Source of the DNA: Ctenosaura bakeri
Lineage: Eukaryota > Chordata > Lepidosauria > Squamata > Iguanidae
Direction: 5' to 3'
Assembly (NCBI GenBank): GCA_948474755.1
Contig: CAOLHI010001044.1
Span: 558,001 to 622,000 of the forward strand
DNA length: 64,000 nucleotides
A program made the position numbers and the translations under genes. Position 1 is the first letter of the stretch. The number at the start of each line of letters is the position of its first letter. The notes beneath the pieces were generated by a model, which was given only the letters and a program-made list of their open reading frames with translations, did no database searches and was not told the DNA's origin. Below are positions 22,246 to 34,235 of this stretch, piece by piece.

Positions 22246-25200
22246 CTGATAACAAGGCAAAATCCTCCTCTCTGGAGATGAAGGCAACAGGCAAGATTAG
22301 GGGGCACAGGGCAGACCACACAGTCCACAGCACTGCCTTCTGAAGACAGGAATGGCTGGGGAGGGGGTGGGACTCAAGAGGAACAAGCATAGGGATTGCC
22401 TTCCCTCACCCCAATAAAGATGCACCAAATCAGCTGCCTCATTCTATGTAGCTGCCACCCCGGGTGATTGTTGGATTAGAAACAAGATTTCCAAAAGGGT
22501 ATATGCATCTTACCCACACCTCTCCCCTACTCTCTCAAAACCATCTGAAATATAGTTTAAAATTAGGAGGAGAACAAGTTTCCTGCCTTTGGCAGGTTCA
22601 CCCTCTTCCCAAGTACGATGCGTGCTAAATCCACCTTCTACAAAGTCCTTCATTTGATCTTCAGTTGATCTGGCTCAGAACGTGACTGTAGACACGTAAA
22701 GTAAAAAGTTATATCACTCAGATCTTGATGCCTTATATGCAGAACTGCAGCAAGGGATTAGGAGATCCATCACACCATGAACAACAGGAGCAATAGAGGG
22801 ATAGTGGCAGGATATGTTTTACTGCCTTCCTCTTACTTGGGTAAAAAGGTCTTATCTAAAGCATTGTGTCATAACCTTTGACGAAATTAGTTTTCAGAGA
22901 TAATAAAACCTACTAAGCTTGACTAAATAAAGTTTCATTGGGAAACTCCATAACAGAAAAACAAGCCATTTAAATCTTTCCCAGATTAAAAGTACAAAAA
23001 GGGGCCAGATTCCCTTTAGCAACATTGTGTGGTTATGCAAATGTGCACACAATGGATGTTAACAGATGGGAATGAAGTTTACAAACTGGTTGTGAAGCAG
23101 TGTACAGCATTTGCTGCATTAATTAGGTTAAACCTCAGAAATTTGCTTTGTAAGGCATACACATACCCAAATCAAAAGTGTTTTGCTTCATAATCAAACC
23201 TCCCCAGAAGAAATACAGATTATTTCTGGCATTAAGAAGTAGGAGTTAAAATGTAATATCAATTCAGCCAACCTTCCAAAAGAAAAATTAAAAAAAATAA
23301 AAATAGAGCCCAGTCTATAGGCAGATGCATCTGAATTAGGGATTTATCTTACACGTGTGCCAAAGGCTAGTTAGCACACCTCCAAAAACAAGGAGTCAAG
23401 AGGTTCTTCCTCACTGTAGGATTCAACCTTCCTCCCATCAACTATGCTTTGTATTAACTATACTAGTTAATAAGTACTATACACATGAAAATCAAAGAGC
23501 TGTTTTCAAAAGTCAAAGACAAGCAACCCAAGAGAAGAATGATCTGGTAAAAGGTGAGCCAGACAGTGCACTGATGGATTCCACAAACCAGAGTTGGAAA
23601 AGGTGCCCCGAAGTAGGAGCTCTGGCTCTAGAGCTACAGAGAGCGTCACACAGACAAGGACCTGGCAGATAAGAAAGAACTAGATAGGGACCTGTGCTTG
23701 ATATGTTACTGCTTGCATAAAAAGCCTGTCAGAGTCCACATAAAAAGTATACAGAGTATACATTTTAACAAAAAAGCCCAAAGTGGAGACAATTGTTCCA
23801 TAACGTAGAAATAAATCATATTGAAGAAAATAATATTTGGAACATCAGAACACTAATAACATATTATTAGCATGAAAAAGTTCCATTTTTTTCCCTTTCC
23901 ATCTCTAGTCAGAAGGGGCATCATGCCACAGTGCTGGATCTTCACCATCAGTGTTCAGAGTTAATTTTAGAGCCTCAAGAATAAATTCAGCTACCTGTTC
24001 GCTGCTTTGGAATGGGATGAAGCAACCTGTATTATTTCTGGTACTTAGTCACTGGATTAAATGGAAATCTGCACTGATAAACTATCACTAGTCTTAACTG
24101 CTCAGTATATGGCCTAAACCCAGGTAGTATCTCCAAACATATGTCTTGGAAAAAATTAGAAATTTCATTTTTGTATCCCAGAACTTGGAAGTTAAAAAGT
24201 TTCTTAAAAGATTTCTTCCAGGGTGTACTATACACATCTCTCTATAATGCTCATAGACAGTGTGCAGTTCTGTTCTAATCCCAGAAAACAGCATGTTCTT
24301 TCAAGGTGAATTTCTGAAATAAGCAGGTCAGATGGAAATGCACTGAGCCAGCGGGTTGAAGATTTTATCATTCGCTGCCTCATTTTTGTTTAGCAGTTCT
24401 TCAAACACAAACGTATATGAAATTATTTGTACTCACCATGTCCTCCATTTTAAGCTTTGCTCTAATAAAAAGACATTCTGTCTTTGATGGCTTACATATG
24501 TCCCCCAAGTTCATTGCTGGATTTGTTATCAGTGCAACATCAGTCAGTTTCAGTGTGACTCTCTCTAGACCATTCTGTGACTTCTCTAAAAGTTGTAGAA
24601 CCACAAATCAGACAGCTGTCAAGTAATGTTTTGGTTAACTTCTTTAGCCTCTCTCCTATTTGATGCCTCTCTGAGCTTTCCTGCACACACCATACTGTGG
24701 TCTTCCTTGTTTTCCAAGCTCTCTGCAGTGCTTCAATCATCTCCTGGTGGAAAATATAGCCCCAACATCCATACAAGCCACAAGATCATCCAGTGCTGCA
24801 TTACTCAGTTAGAGTACAACTCAATTATGAGCTCTTAGTCTATCATCATGCTACCTTTAACTTCTATAGGCCACTGGCTTCAAGAGGTATTAAATTAAGC
24901 TGCTAGGACAGCTAAACCCCCACTTAATACCTGTAGACTAATGTGCAGCACAGTCCATGTGTTTCTACTGAAATGATGCATCAGCTTTTACTTCAGTAAT
25001 AGTTGGCATACCTGTCACAAATGTTTCATGGAGACCATCTCCACTTGTTCCACATAGCTTCTTTCTTCACATGTACTATCATGCTTGTCCCTTTGCACAC
25101 ACAGCACCTCACTAGGCAACTGTTCTTTTCTAATGTGCTTTTAGGCAACCTATTTCTCCTAACTTTAGTTCTGATTTTTCTACACAAAATGTTTCCCAGC

Positions 25201-26984
25201 CAATTCATGGCCTCTGCCTGGCAACTCTTAAGACATGGATTTTCCCTTATTTGGCTCTACACAGTAGGAAAGAGGATCTTTTTGGCACTTGCTTTGGTGG
25301 TTGTTCCATGGAAAGTACACACTGTGATGGTACTAGGGTGCATCAACTGACAACTTTTTCAATAAATATGATGGAATTAAAACAATCTGAGGCCTCGGTC
25401 CATTACTGAGCTGTTGGCAAGAAAACTTCTTTTGCTACAAGTGTTGAGAAGCAATTCTATTCTTTTCTTTATCGCATTATTTAAAAGTACCCAAAGTTTA
25501 TCCTTCACTGTGCCTATCCTATTCTGCACAGTAATCCACTTGCCATTCTCCTCATTCCATACCTACCCAGCCCCCAAATGCCACTCCATTCAATGGGAAA
25601 TGTATTTGCAGTACCCACTCTTCACCAAACAGACACAACTGCAATGAAAATCAACCCAAGCTATCTTACAGACCAAGCCTCCTCTGCTTCTGTTTATTGC
25701 ATCACTGAGAGACAGGCTTGCAGACATGTTTTTGTATTGTGGGGTGGGATGTTTGACGAAAACTAGCTAGCTTTAGATCATGACCTTGTGATAATCAATT
25801 CTCTTGCAATCTAAAGAGGTCTCTTTCAAGGCCCTGAGCATATCAAATTTAATCTTCAATTCTTATCACTAAACTGTGCAAAAGCTGAAGAAGTGGCATG
25901 GGCCATCTGCTTTTCCTTCAGTTAAACACTTCCTATTGAAAAAGACATTTATCAGCAGGAAGACCTTCTACGCATGGGGCATGTGGAATACATAGTTATG
26001 GAGAGGGAGCTGTTCCCACAATGTTTGGACCAAAGTACCGCTGGCGTTAATGACACACACAAAAGTTCCTCACTCTCTTTTCTGTTGTGTGTGTTTTTCA
26101 GTTTTGTTTGTTTTCATTTTGTTCGTGCCACAAAAAGGGTTCAGCACAGCAATCTTCCAAATGATGAATCAGGGGAAGAATTAGTAAGAGGGACATTGCT
26201 TCCAGCTACAATGCTTCAGTTTTAAAACTTGATGCTCCCTGGGAGAAAATAACAATATTTTGGACAGAAAGAGACCGAGAAACTGATCCAAAGGTAATCC
26301 CGAAAGTGCTTTCAGAGCTGTGCTTCTCTTCGGTCCAGCGAAGCTATAAAAGAGCTAATTGCACTTAAGGCATCATCATATGGAATTGCTGAATGAAAGC
26401 CACTATGTCGACATAGGATACCATGGTAGGGAGGCAAAAGGAAGTGTTCTTTTCCCCCAGTCTGAGATCCATAGCATTAGCAGACCAAATTCATGGCCAC
26501 CCACACTCCTCTACCCACAGAGGCATGTAGCCATGCACAAGTACACACGTGGATATATGCTATCAATTCTTTGGCGATAATTCTGCCAACCAACTCTAAC
26601 AAAGAAACTGCTACTGGAAGGAACTTTGACATAAGCCAGAATGGCTAGTAAGAGGCATTCTCTCAAAAAGAATGAAACACAGCAGGGAGGGGCTATAGCA
26701 GGTACTGAAAATATTTGGGTCCATAAGACAAAACCATATAAAATTTCCATAAGTTAATGAATATGTATATTATACATGCAGTAATAGAGCCCCGAGCCCT
26801 AGAAAACAGAAACAGAGACTGGGGTCCACAGGCCTAGGCCTATCAACACTTCCAGGTTTCTTTTGCTTGAGACCCATCAAGCTGAATACAGAAAACAGTC
26901 GTTGATTTCGGCGAGACAGATGAATGGAGTTGACAACTGACTGTTTCAAAAGGAAGTTGCTGATAATGGGAGAAGCTAGGACAC
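22246..26984. other. Long repeat-poor stretch, no recognisable feature
   Basis: About 4.7 kb without a recognised transposon. The short open frames (up to 115 codons, at 25003) lack start context, splice sites or known motifs. This is the quietest part of the window. Confidence 0.4.
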
Positions 26985-27161
26985 AGGAGTCTTGAAGCAC
27001 CTTTAAGGCAAACAGATTTATTTTAGGTTTATTTTAGCATGAGATTTTGTAGATTACATTTACTTTCTGAAGATGCAGAGTAGGAATTGTAACTAACAAA
27101 AGTTCATACCCAAACAAATCTGTTACCCTTAAAGGTGTTGCAAGGTTCTTTTCCACTACAA
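26985..27161. mobile_element. Old foldback element, AAGGTG type
   Basis: GAGTCTTGAAGCACCTTTAAGG and AACAGATTTATT are mirrored by AACAAATCTGTTACC and CTTAAAGGTGTTGCAAGG. Probably a hAT-like MITE; the assignment is uncertain. Confidence 0.5.
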
Positions 27162-27368
27162 AGCCCCTTTCACACTGACACAGACCAACATGGGCCTATT
27201 AACCCACTTTCAACATCCTGTGGAATCCTGGGATTTGCAGTTTAGGGAAGGGCCTTTAGAATTCTCAGCCAGAAAACTCTTTAGCCTCAAGAAACTACAA
27301 ACCCCAGAATTCCACAGGATTTTGAAAGTGGAATAATAGCACTATAACAATGTAGTGCAGAAATGGCC
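27162..27368. mobile_element. Family A long form (A2), damaged left end
   Basis: The arms contain CCACTTTCAACATCCTGTGG and CACAGGATTTTGAAAGTGG. The centre carries the extra AGAATTCTCAGCCAGA...CTCTTT block also present, in the opposite orientation, in the copies at 63.3 and 63.7 kb. The right end is AGTGCAGAAATGGCC. Confidence 0.75.
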
Positions 27369-27597
27369 ATGGTTACCTCTTTAAAAATTGCTACAATGAG
27401 CAATCAGCTATGTATACATCTATCCTTCCCTCTAGATATACACGGAGGGATTTTATCCTGTAGCAAATCTGAAAACACTTCTGTATAAGTTGTACACATA
27501 CTTATGCATGCCATTTGTTTGTAAAACAACAACAACAGCAAAGAATTGGAGGGAAAAAAGTGAAAGAGCATGATTAATGTTCTTTAGCATTGCAATT

Positions 27598-28262
27598 CGC
27601 CATCAAGTTGACTTCAACTTATGACAACCTTATGACTAAGAGATCTCTATGGTAGTTCAAGTCATCTACTGCCCTGATCAGGTCTTGCAAACTCAGAGCT
27701 GTGGCTTCCTTGGTTGAATCAATCTATCTGAAGTACAGCCTTTATCTTTTCTTGCTGCCTTCCACTTTGCCAAACATTACTGTCTTTTCCAATGAGTCAC
27801 ATCATCTCATATGTCCAAAGTAGGACAGTCTGAGTTGCTCATCTTGGTTTCTAGGGAGAGTATGGGCTCAATTTGGTCTAGGAATAATTCATATTTCTTT
27901 TCAGCATACTACAACATCTGTAGAACTCTTCTCCAGCATGAGACTTCAAATAAGTTCACTAATTTTCTGACAGTCTTCTTCACTGTCCAGCTTTCACACC
28001 CATAAAAAGAAATTGAAAATACTGTAGCATGATAATTCTGCCTTTGGTATTTAATGATATAGTTTTACATTTGAGGATCTTATCTAGTTCCCTCACAGTG
28101 GCCTTCCAAAAAATTATCATTTTTGTTTTCTTAAATTTCAGCTGTAATGCTGCTTCTGCACTTTCTTCCTTAACTTTCATCATCAAGAGCCTTCTGAAGT
28201 TTTTGCTATTTTCTGCAAGTAACAAGGTGTCATCTGCAAGTCTCAAAACCGTTATGCCATTA
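27598..28262 (-). pseudogene. BovB/RTE LINE fragment with reverse transcriptase remnant
   Basis: On the minus strand the frame 28279-27980 reads through LADDTLLLAENSKNFRRLL and later LKFKKTKMI. This is the LxDDTxLLAEN signature region of RTE/BovB reverse transcriptases. Toward lower coordinates come the CATACGGTGTGAAAGC-like region, CTTCTCCAGCATG and the 3' CATCAAGTTGACTTCAAC tail. Frames are interrupted, so it is a dead copy. Confidence 0.8.
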
Positions 28263-28547
28263 TGACAGTGCTCTGTCATTCAAGGACAGTCTTTCCCCTT
28301 TCTTAGGACTGAAATTCATTTACATTGGAAGCTCAGTGCCATTCAGTCTTGTGAATTTCACTACTTCACTGGCTTGCAAAGGGGATGAGCTGTAGTCCAG
28401 ATAGGAACTGATGGGCTTCTCTGATCACAGGGAGCCTCCCTCTTTCCACTGTACCTCAAGACTGGCACCACTGTAATATGACCAAATAAATACATAAATA
28501 AGACTAATCATGTTGCTCTTCAGGTCCTACTGTCTGTAACAGAGCCT
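28263..28547. other. Possible BovB continuation
   Basis: CATTCAAGGACAGTCTTTCCCC may be decayed BovB. Nothing firm. Confidence 0.3.
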
Positions 28548-28660
28548 GGAAAAGTTCCTTTTTGATGACAACTCCCAAGCCATCTTGGTTTGAGGTTCTG
28601 GGAGTTGTAGACTTCCCCCTCATCCCCCTACCCCACCCCCAAAATAAAAACTTTAATATT
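28548..28660. mobile_element. Family C foldback
   Basis: GCCTGGAAAAGTTCCTTTTTG and ACAACTCCCAA face GGTTCTGGGAGTTGTAGAC. The right end is decayed. Confidence 0.55.
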
Positions 28661-29182
28661 CTCATCCTCTGGTCTCTGTAGAGTTTTGGTGAACAGTGGT
28701 GAAAAAATTATGTGGCTCAGGGCACAAGAGATGTAGAACATTCTCAAATCTCTTGAGAATCAGAATCTTCAAACTGCCTTGCTGGCACATTTTAATGGTC
28801 TAAAATGTGTGTTTATCTCTAAATTATATACTATTCATCCAACAATGAAAGTATCTATTTGTTTTAAAAGGGAGTTATTCCAACAACATCAGCGCAGGAA
28901 TTTGAGAATGCACTCTTTATGCTAACAAATACATGGAACATACTAAGAGAATATTTGAATGACTGCTTTCATATCATTGAACATGCTACCATATCCCAAA
29001 CTCTTAACACGAGCAACATCAAACACAGTATTTTACACTGTTCCAGGTCTTATTACTGATTTGAAACACATTATTCTACTCCTCAGCTGAAAATAAGAAG
29101 AAATTCCTAGAGCATACCACAAAATTAATAATAAGATAGTGCTTGCTCTCAGACTTCAGTCTAAGTGAGATGGCAAACAAGA
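28661..29182. other. No recognisable feature
   Basis: Nothing supported. Confidence 0.35.
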
Positions 29183-29361
29183 ACCATTTCCACACTAGAC
29201 TGTTATAGCGCTATTATTCCACTTTCAACACCCTATGGAATCCTGAGGTTTGCAGTTTATGGAGGGGCCAGACGGCCCCTCCCTAAACTGCAAAACCCAG
29301 GATTCCATAGGGTGTTGAAAGTGGAATAATAGCGCTATAACAGTCTAGTGTGGAAATGGTC
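29183..29361. mobile_element. Family A, near-intact palindrome
   Basis: 179 bp. The two arms are nearly perfect inverses around GGGGCCAGACGGCCCC. Both arms carry CAACACCCTATGG where most copies have CAACATCCTATGG. Confidence 0.95.
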
Positions 29362-29417
29362 AAGGAAAACAGATTAGGAGGAAGAAGGAAAAAAGCAAAC
29401 TGAGGTAGTAATTCTAG

Positions 29418-29849
29418 GGCCCTTTTTGTACCTTACCACATTCTGGAGTCATCACAAGGGGATCACACGAGAAGCCTCTTGCAAGAGGCACTCGTGTCTC
29501 CTCCGTTTCCCCTCCGCACCAGCTCCATGCTGGCTGAAAGGAAGTGTGAGCGCCCCACCCCTTCCTTCCACAGCTCAACCAGGTACTTGCCCAGGCTGCA
29601 CTGGGGGAGGTAGTGCAATGGCCGTGCATACGGAACCCCTGCACACAAGGTAAGTGTGGGTGGGGCACGGGAGGGACATGCGATGGCACATCATTTTCGG
29701 CAATGAGCCGAAAATGATATAATGCGCGATCGCCGCCTAATGGCCTCAGGAGCATCACGCGATTGCGAGGACGTAATGTGGAACGGTCCTTGCAATCGCA
29801 CAACACTCCAGAGGCCATTTTGCAACAGGACTGGCATGCAAAAAGGGCC
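29418..29849 (+). mobile_element. Family B1 element, copy 5
   Basis: Starts GGCCCTTTTTGTACC after TAG and ends ATGCAAAAAGGGCC. The cassette at 29574-29649 (76 nt) is bounded by CCTTCCTTCCACAG and GTAAGTGTGG. The short hairpin TTTTCGGCAATGAGCCGAAAA lies at about 29693-29713. The terminal hairpin uses GCGATTGCGAGGA and TCCTTGCAATCGC. Confidence 0.9.
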
Positions 29850-30169
29850 TTAGCTGTTTTGCTCTTTATAGCAGGAAAGTACAAAGCAAGCTTTCTGGAG
29901 CGGTTTCTCTAACTAATATGTTAGTCATGTTGGTCTACCCCTTCCTATCATGTTCTCCTTGGGGAGAAGGGAAGCAGCCATTCGGTGGCCCTTACTCATT
30001 TGGCTGACAAATAAGGCCAGGGTACATGCCTTGTTTTCCAGGTACTGAGGTAGAGGTCCCTCAGAGCACCTGCTACCTGAGATTTTTTTCACCTGGAGGT
30101 TGCAGAGACCAACCTGAGGATCTTAATCTACAAAGTCTATGTTCTACTTTTGCACTTGCACTGTGGCTA
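29850..30169. other. No recognisable feature
   Basis: Nothing supported. Confidence 0.3.
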
Positions 30170-30262
30170 GAACATGGGAAAGTTACTTTTAGGGCTACAA
30201 TTACCAGAATACCCACACTGGGCAATTAAGAGAGTAGCCAAAAAAAATGTAATAGTTTCAAG
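30170..30262. mobile_element. Family C foldback, diverged
   Basis: GGGAAAGTTACTTTTAGGGCTA and AATTACCAGAATACC face GTAGCCAAAAAAAATGTAATAG. Confidence 0.55.
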
Positions 30263-31130
30263 CCTCATCCAATTCTAACAGTACTCATCAGATTCTAATA
30301 ACAGAGGATATTTGAAGGTTATCACCTGCTGTATTCCATCAGCAGAGAGTAAGAACCAAACATTCCATCAATAAGGATCACAAAAACCACATTTTCTAGG
30401 AAGTCAGCTTTTTTATAGGCCAAAGAACAGACAAGGAAGTACATATCAGGTCAGCAAAGATCTATGTGGCAAATGATTACTACTGACACATAGGCACATA
30501 TAAAACCAACATCATGTCAATTCAATAATACTTGGTGCATAGAGTTTGATACACTTAAGAAAGCACTGCTCTCTCCCCCCGCCCCTTTTCCCAAGCATTT
30601 GGAATCCATTTGTAGTTTGGGGGATTTACAATGCTCCAGTGGAAATTCAGCAGAATTTTTCACTACATTCAGTGGTGTCTTGAGAAAGCAGAACACTGAA
30701 ATGTGGTGGAAATATGCTCCTAATTTATTATTTAGCCTAGACATCAGACATGCTCTCAAAGCAAGAGACAAACTATTGTTGGAGGCATGGTCAGTGGCCA
30801 AGGAGATGGAAGTTCCTCCCTGGACTGAGCCAAGAGACAGCCAATGAGATCAACTTTTTCCAGTCAATGCAACAACAAGGTTGCACCCTCAGAACTTGCG
30901 TTTATCATGAGTGCCAAGGAACAATGGAGTACCTCCCATACTCTACAACTTTTATTTCCTTACAGCCAAGACCTTAAAATACAGCACTGGCAGGGTTTTC
31001 CTGCTTCCTCTCTCTTTCGTTGACCTGCTGGCCCTCAGGGTGACACAAAGACAACAACAACAAAAAATCTTTTTTCCTGGCAAGGTTCTTTTTTTTCATC
31101 TAAACCTTTGGCTGACCTTATGGCTCAGGC
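30263..31130. other. No recognisable feature
   Basis: Nothing supported beyond short frames. Confidence 0.35.
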
Positions 31131-31225
31131 CAAGCTTGGAAAAGTAACTTTTGGGGAGTACAGCCATTCTAGCTGGGAGATTCTGGGAGCTACAATCCAG
31201 CCAAACAACTTTTCTAAGGTCTTTT
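31131..31225. mobile_element. Family C foldback
   Basis: AGCTTGGAAAAGTAACTTTTGG faces TTCTGGGAGCTACAATCCAG and CAACTTTTCTAAGG. Confidence 0.7.
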
Positions 31226-31321
31226 CATTTGTTGGTTTAGGGAGGTTGTGAAACATTTTAAAAACCTCCGTTCCAGATGAGTATATATAAAAAAAAAAGA
31301 CACACACAATACCAGACAGCA

Positions 31322-32135
31322 CAAAGTGTGTGTATTATGTGCCTTCAAGTTACCTGACAACTTATGGCAACTCCATGAATTTCATAGGGTTTTCTTATGT
31401 AAGGAAGACTCAGAGAGATAGCTCTACCAGCTTCTTCCTCCAAAATATAGCCGACAGCACCTGGTATTTGTTGGCAGTCTCCCACTGAAGTACTAACCAG
31501 GGCCCTTTTCGCACGGGCCTTTGCTCGCGCGACAGCCCCGTGAGCCTCGCGGGAGTGGGAGCATCGCTCCGCACGACGCACTCCCACTTCCGCCCGGCTC
31601 ACGGGGCTGAAGCAGCGCGAGCGCGGGTTTTTTGATTTTCGCGTTCAAGCGAAAATCACCCCGCGCTCGCGCAACGCTCCCAGCGCCCACCCGCACTTAC
31701 CTTTTCGTGCGGAGCCTCCGGGAGCCGGCCGGGTCGCACTTCCTTCCCTCTGCCCCTGTGGAAGGAAGGAGCGGGGTGGGGAGGTAGCGCGACGGACGCA
31801 ACGCCCGCTTCGCGCGCCGCCCGCTTCGCGCGCGCGGGGGGAGGAATCCGGCGAGCGCGCGGGGTGGGAATCCGGCGCGAGGTCTCTCGCTTCGCACGGG
31901 GGGGAGGGCGGCTTGCGCGGCAAGCCTCCTTCAGTGCCGCTTCCCCGCTGGTTCCTTCGCCTGCGGAAGGAAGGAGGGGGAAGCGACAGCCTCCCGGACG
32001 AGCCTTCTTGCGCTTGCCGGCCTCCCCCGCTTGCGCTAGAAGCCTCAGTGCGGAAAGGGCCCAGGACTGACCCTGCTGGGTTCCCAGATCAAAAAGGACT
32101 TGTTGTGTTTAGGGTATTTAGGCCCAGGCAGTGCA
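31322..32135 (-). mobile_element. 5S-derived Sauria-type SINE split by a B1 element
   Basis: Minus-strand 5S-like head in two parts. GCAGTCTCCCACTGAAGTAC, TAACCAG (to 31500) continues after the insert as GACTGACCCTGCTGGGTTCC. This is the complement of the 5S rRNA region GGTTAGTACTTGGATGGGAGAC. The tail at 31340-31400 (GCCTTCAAGTTACCTGACAAC, TTATGGCAAC) matches the BovB-like 3' end. Confidence 0.85.
31501..32061 (-). mobile_element. Family B1 element, copy 6, long GC-rich form, CAG target duplication
   Basis: 561 bp, starting GGCCCTTTTCGCACGGG and ending GTGCGGAAAGGGCC, flanked by CAG at 31498-31500 and 32062-32064. The minus-strand cassette at 31701-31755 is 55 nt, with a strong pyrimidine tract ending CCTTCCTTCCACAG before it and GTAAGTGCGG after it. 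The short hairpin is GATTTTCGCGTTCAAGCG with its complement, a different stem from the other copies. Extremely CpG-rich with little decay. Extra GCGCGC-rich sequence at about 31790-31900 explains the length. Confidence 0.9.
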
Positions 32136-32581
32136 GACTCATCCCTATTTTAAACACAGACAGCCAATAAGGGCAAAGGGGTAGAATGCCCTGTCTTGTT
32201 CTTTGAGTATACGCTTACGAATAAAATAACAACATGAATTAATCATTTGGTGATTAGATTAGTTACATTCAGTTAAATACTATAGTCAAGTTCAGCTTCA
32301 TCTAAAATAAATGAGCCGAGAAAATGAAGGCAGCCCCATAATGCTGCAAATTTGATGCTATTGTTGTTTTTAAAAGCTTCAGTAACAAAGAGAATACAGA
32401 GGCAGGAAGATTTTCAGTCAGATCAATAGTATCTAACATGGGTAACATACGAACAGTGGCAGAATGTGGAAAAACAGGGCATGGTACAGCATGGTATAAC
32501 AGTCAAGAGTGCAGGACTAGGACCTGGAATATACAGATTCAGATCCTGGGAAAGTTATTAAACTCACTGGGCCTGGATAGC
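32136..32581. other. Mostly unannotated; possible SINE fragment
   Basis: 32489-32570 has a SINE-like order (CATGGTATAACAGTCAAGAG, ACAGATTCAGATCCTGG, TTATTAAACTCACTGG) but is too diverged to be sure. Confidence 0.35.
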
Positions 32582-32747
32582 CGGTGGCTTCTGTGTCAGT
32601 AAGGTGGCAAACCCACTCCAGGATCTAGACCATGGTTTATAGGAGCTCTCCAAGGAACTGAAGTCTATTCCCAAACACGTTTGGCACAGTGGATAGCTCC
32701 TTTAAAGCTAGTTAAAACCTGAAATGGATTCATCACCCCACTGACAC
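32582..32747. repeat. Family H unclassified repeat, second copy
   Basis: Collinear with 16278-16435, as described there. Ends just before a CR1 fragment. Confidence 0.55.
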
Positions 32748-33300
32748 AGAATTATAGAGTTGGGAAAGACCACAGGGGCCATCTAATCCAAACACCTGCC
32801 ATGTAGGAATGCACCATCAAAAGACATCTTACAGATGGCCAACCACCTTCTGTTTAAAAACCTCCAAAGAAGACGACTCCACCACACTTTCAGGTAGCAG
32901 CATATTCCACTGTCAAACTGTTCTTGCCATCAGGAAGATCTTCCTAATGTTTAGGTAAAATCTCTTTTCTTGTCGTTTGAAGCTATTGCTTCATGTCCTA
33001 GCCTCTGTAGCAGCAGAAAAAAGCTTGTTCCAGCTTCAGTATAACATCCTTTCAAATATTTAAACATGGCTATCATATCACTCCTTAACCTTCTCTTCTC
33101 CAAACTAAAGATAACCACCTCCCCAAGCTAGTCCTCATAGGGCATGGTTTCCAGGTCTTTTACCATTTTGGTCACCCTGCTGTGGGCATGTTCCAGTTTG
33201 TCAATATCCTTCTTGAACTGTGGTGCCCAGAACTATTCACAGTGCTTCACGTGAGTTCTGAACAAACCAGAACAGAACAGAGTAGTACTATTCCTTGTAA
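32748..33300 (-). mobile_element. CR1 LINE 3' region
   Basis: Complement of a CR1 tail: AGAATTATAGAGTTGGGAAAG, GGGGCCATCTAATCC, CATCAGGAAGATCTTCCTAATG, ATGGCTATCATATCACTCC, CTCATAGGGCATGG, CAATATCCTTCTTGAACTG. Truncated and diverged. Confidence 0.85.
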
Positions 33301-34235
33301 CAGGAGATACCATACTCTATTAACATGGGAGCTACCAACATCCAGTGCACTGGGCAAGTCCTTCTCAGCCCAACCTATCTGCACCACAGAGGAAATCTCT
33401 GGCTGGACTGATGGCGTACATATGTAATTGATAAATACCAAATATGTACATACATATGTGTTGGGATGTGGACTGCACTAGATAAAACACTGTTAGGCAG
33501 GATACACTCATGCGGAACAGGGATTTGAAGCCATCTTTCTCAAATCAAAGCCACTTGGGAAGTATGGTTTTAAATCACCACTTAGCAAGCATGTGTCCAC
33601 TATAGCCACTGGAGAGGGGGGAAAGGCTCATTTTGGATATGATAATGCATAGGAAGTACTACCGGTAAGTATCAGACTATATAAGAAAGTGTTTGCTTGC
33701 TCAAACTCGTAAGTAGACATAAAACTAGGTGATCAGTCTTGACTTCCATGGTGGGTGACACCAAACTCTCCAGTCCATAATGTTGCCTTAGAGATTCTGG
33801 CTCAGTCATTTTCCCTGGTCCTGCTCAGGGTGGGGAGAAAGCAACAACAGAGTTAAACAGTATAACACTTCTCATCCATGTGCCCTTTCTGATGTTAAAA
33901 TAAATCTTCTCTCCAACTTCCAAGCTTCTATGCAATCATGGCAAATGTGGATTCAAAACCACCAATCAATTACTACCAACATGTCCAGCAGGGCTCAAAG
34001 ACTTTCCTTCCATTCAGAGAAAGAGAGAGAAAGAGAGACCCTTTTCCCAGAGAAAGCCTGGGAGAAAAGATAAACTTTACAGTGTGCCCTCAAGGTCAAT
34101 ATCCTTGTGTGTAAGCAACTAACTGGGGAAAAGCCAGCTTCAAATATTATGACCCTTTGCTGTCATTTTCTGTTTTTTCAACTATTTAGCATATGGCAGT
34201 AAAATCAGGAACAAAAATAATCTTTGCTATGGCAA
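33301..34235. other. No recognisable feature
   Basis: Nothing supported. Confidence 0.35.

Noticed and set aside
25003..25350. 115-codon hydrophobic frame in the repeat-poor region
   Set aside because: No splice sites, no homology I recognise, and AT-rich DNA often gives hydrophobic frames.
29414..29884. 156-codon minus-strand frame
   Set aside because: Lies entirely within a non-autonomous B1 element and is antisense to its cassette.
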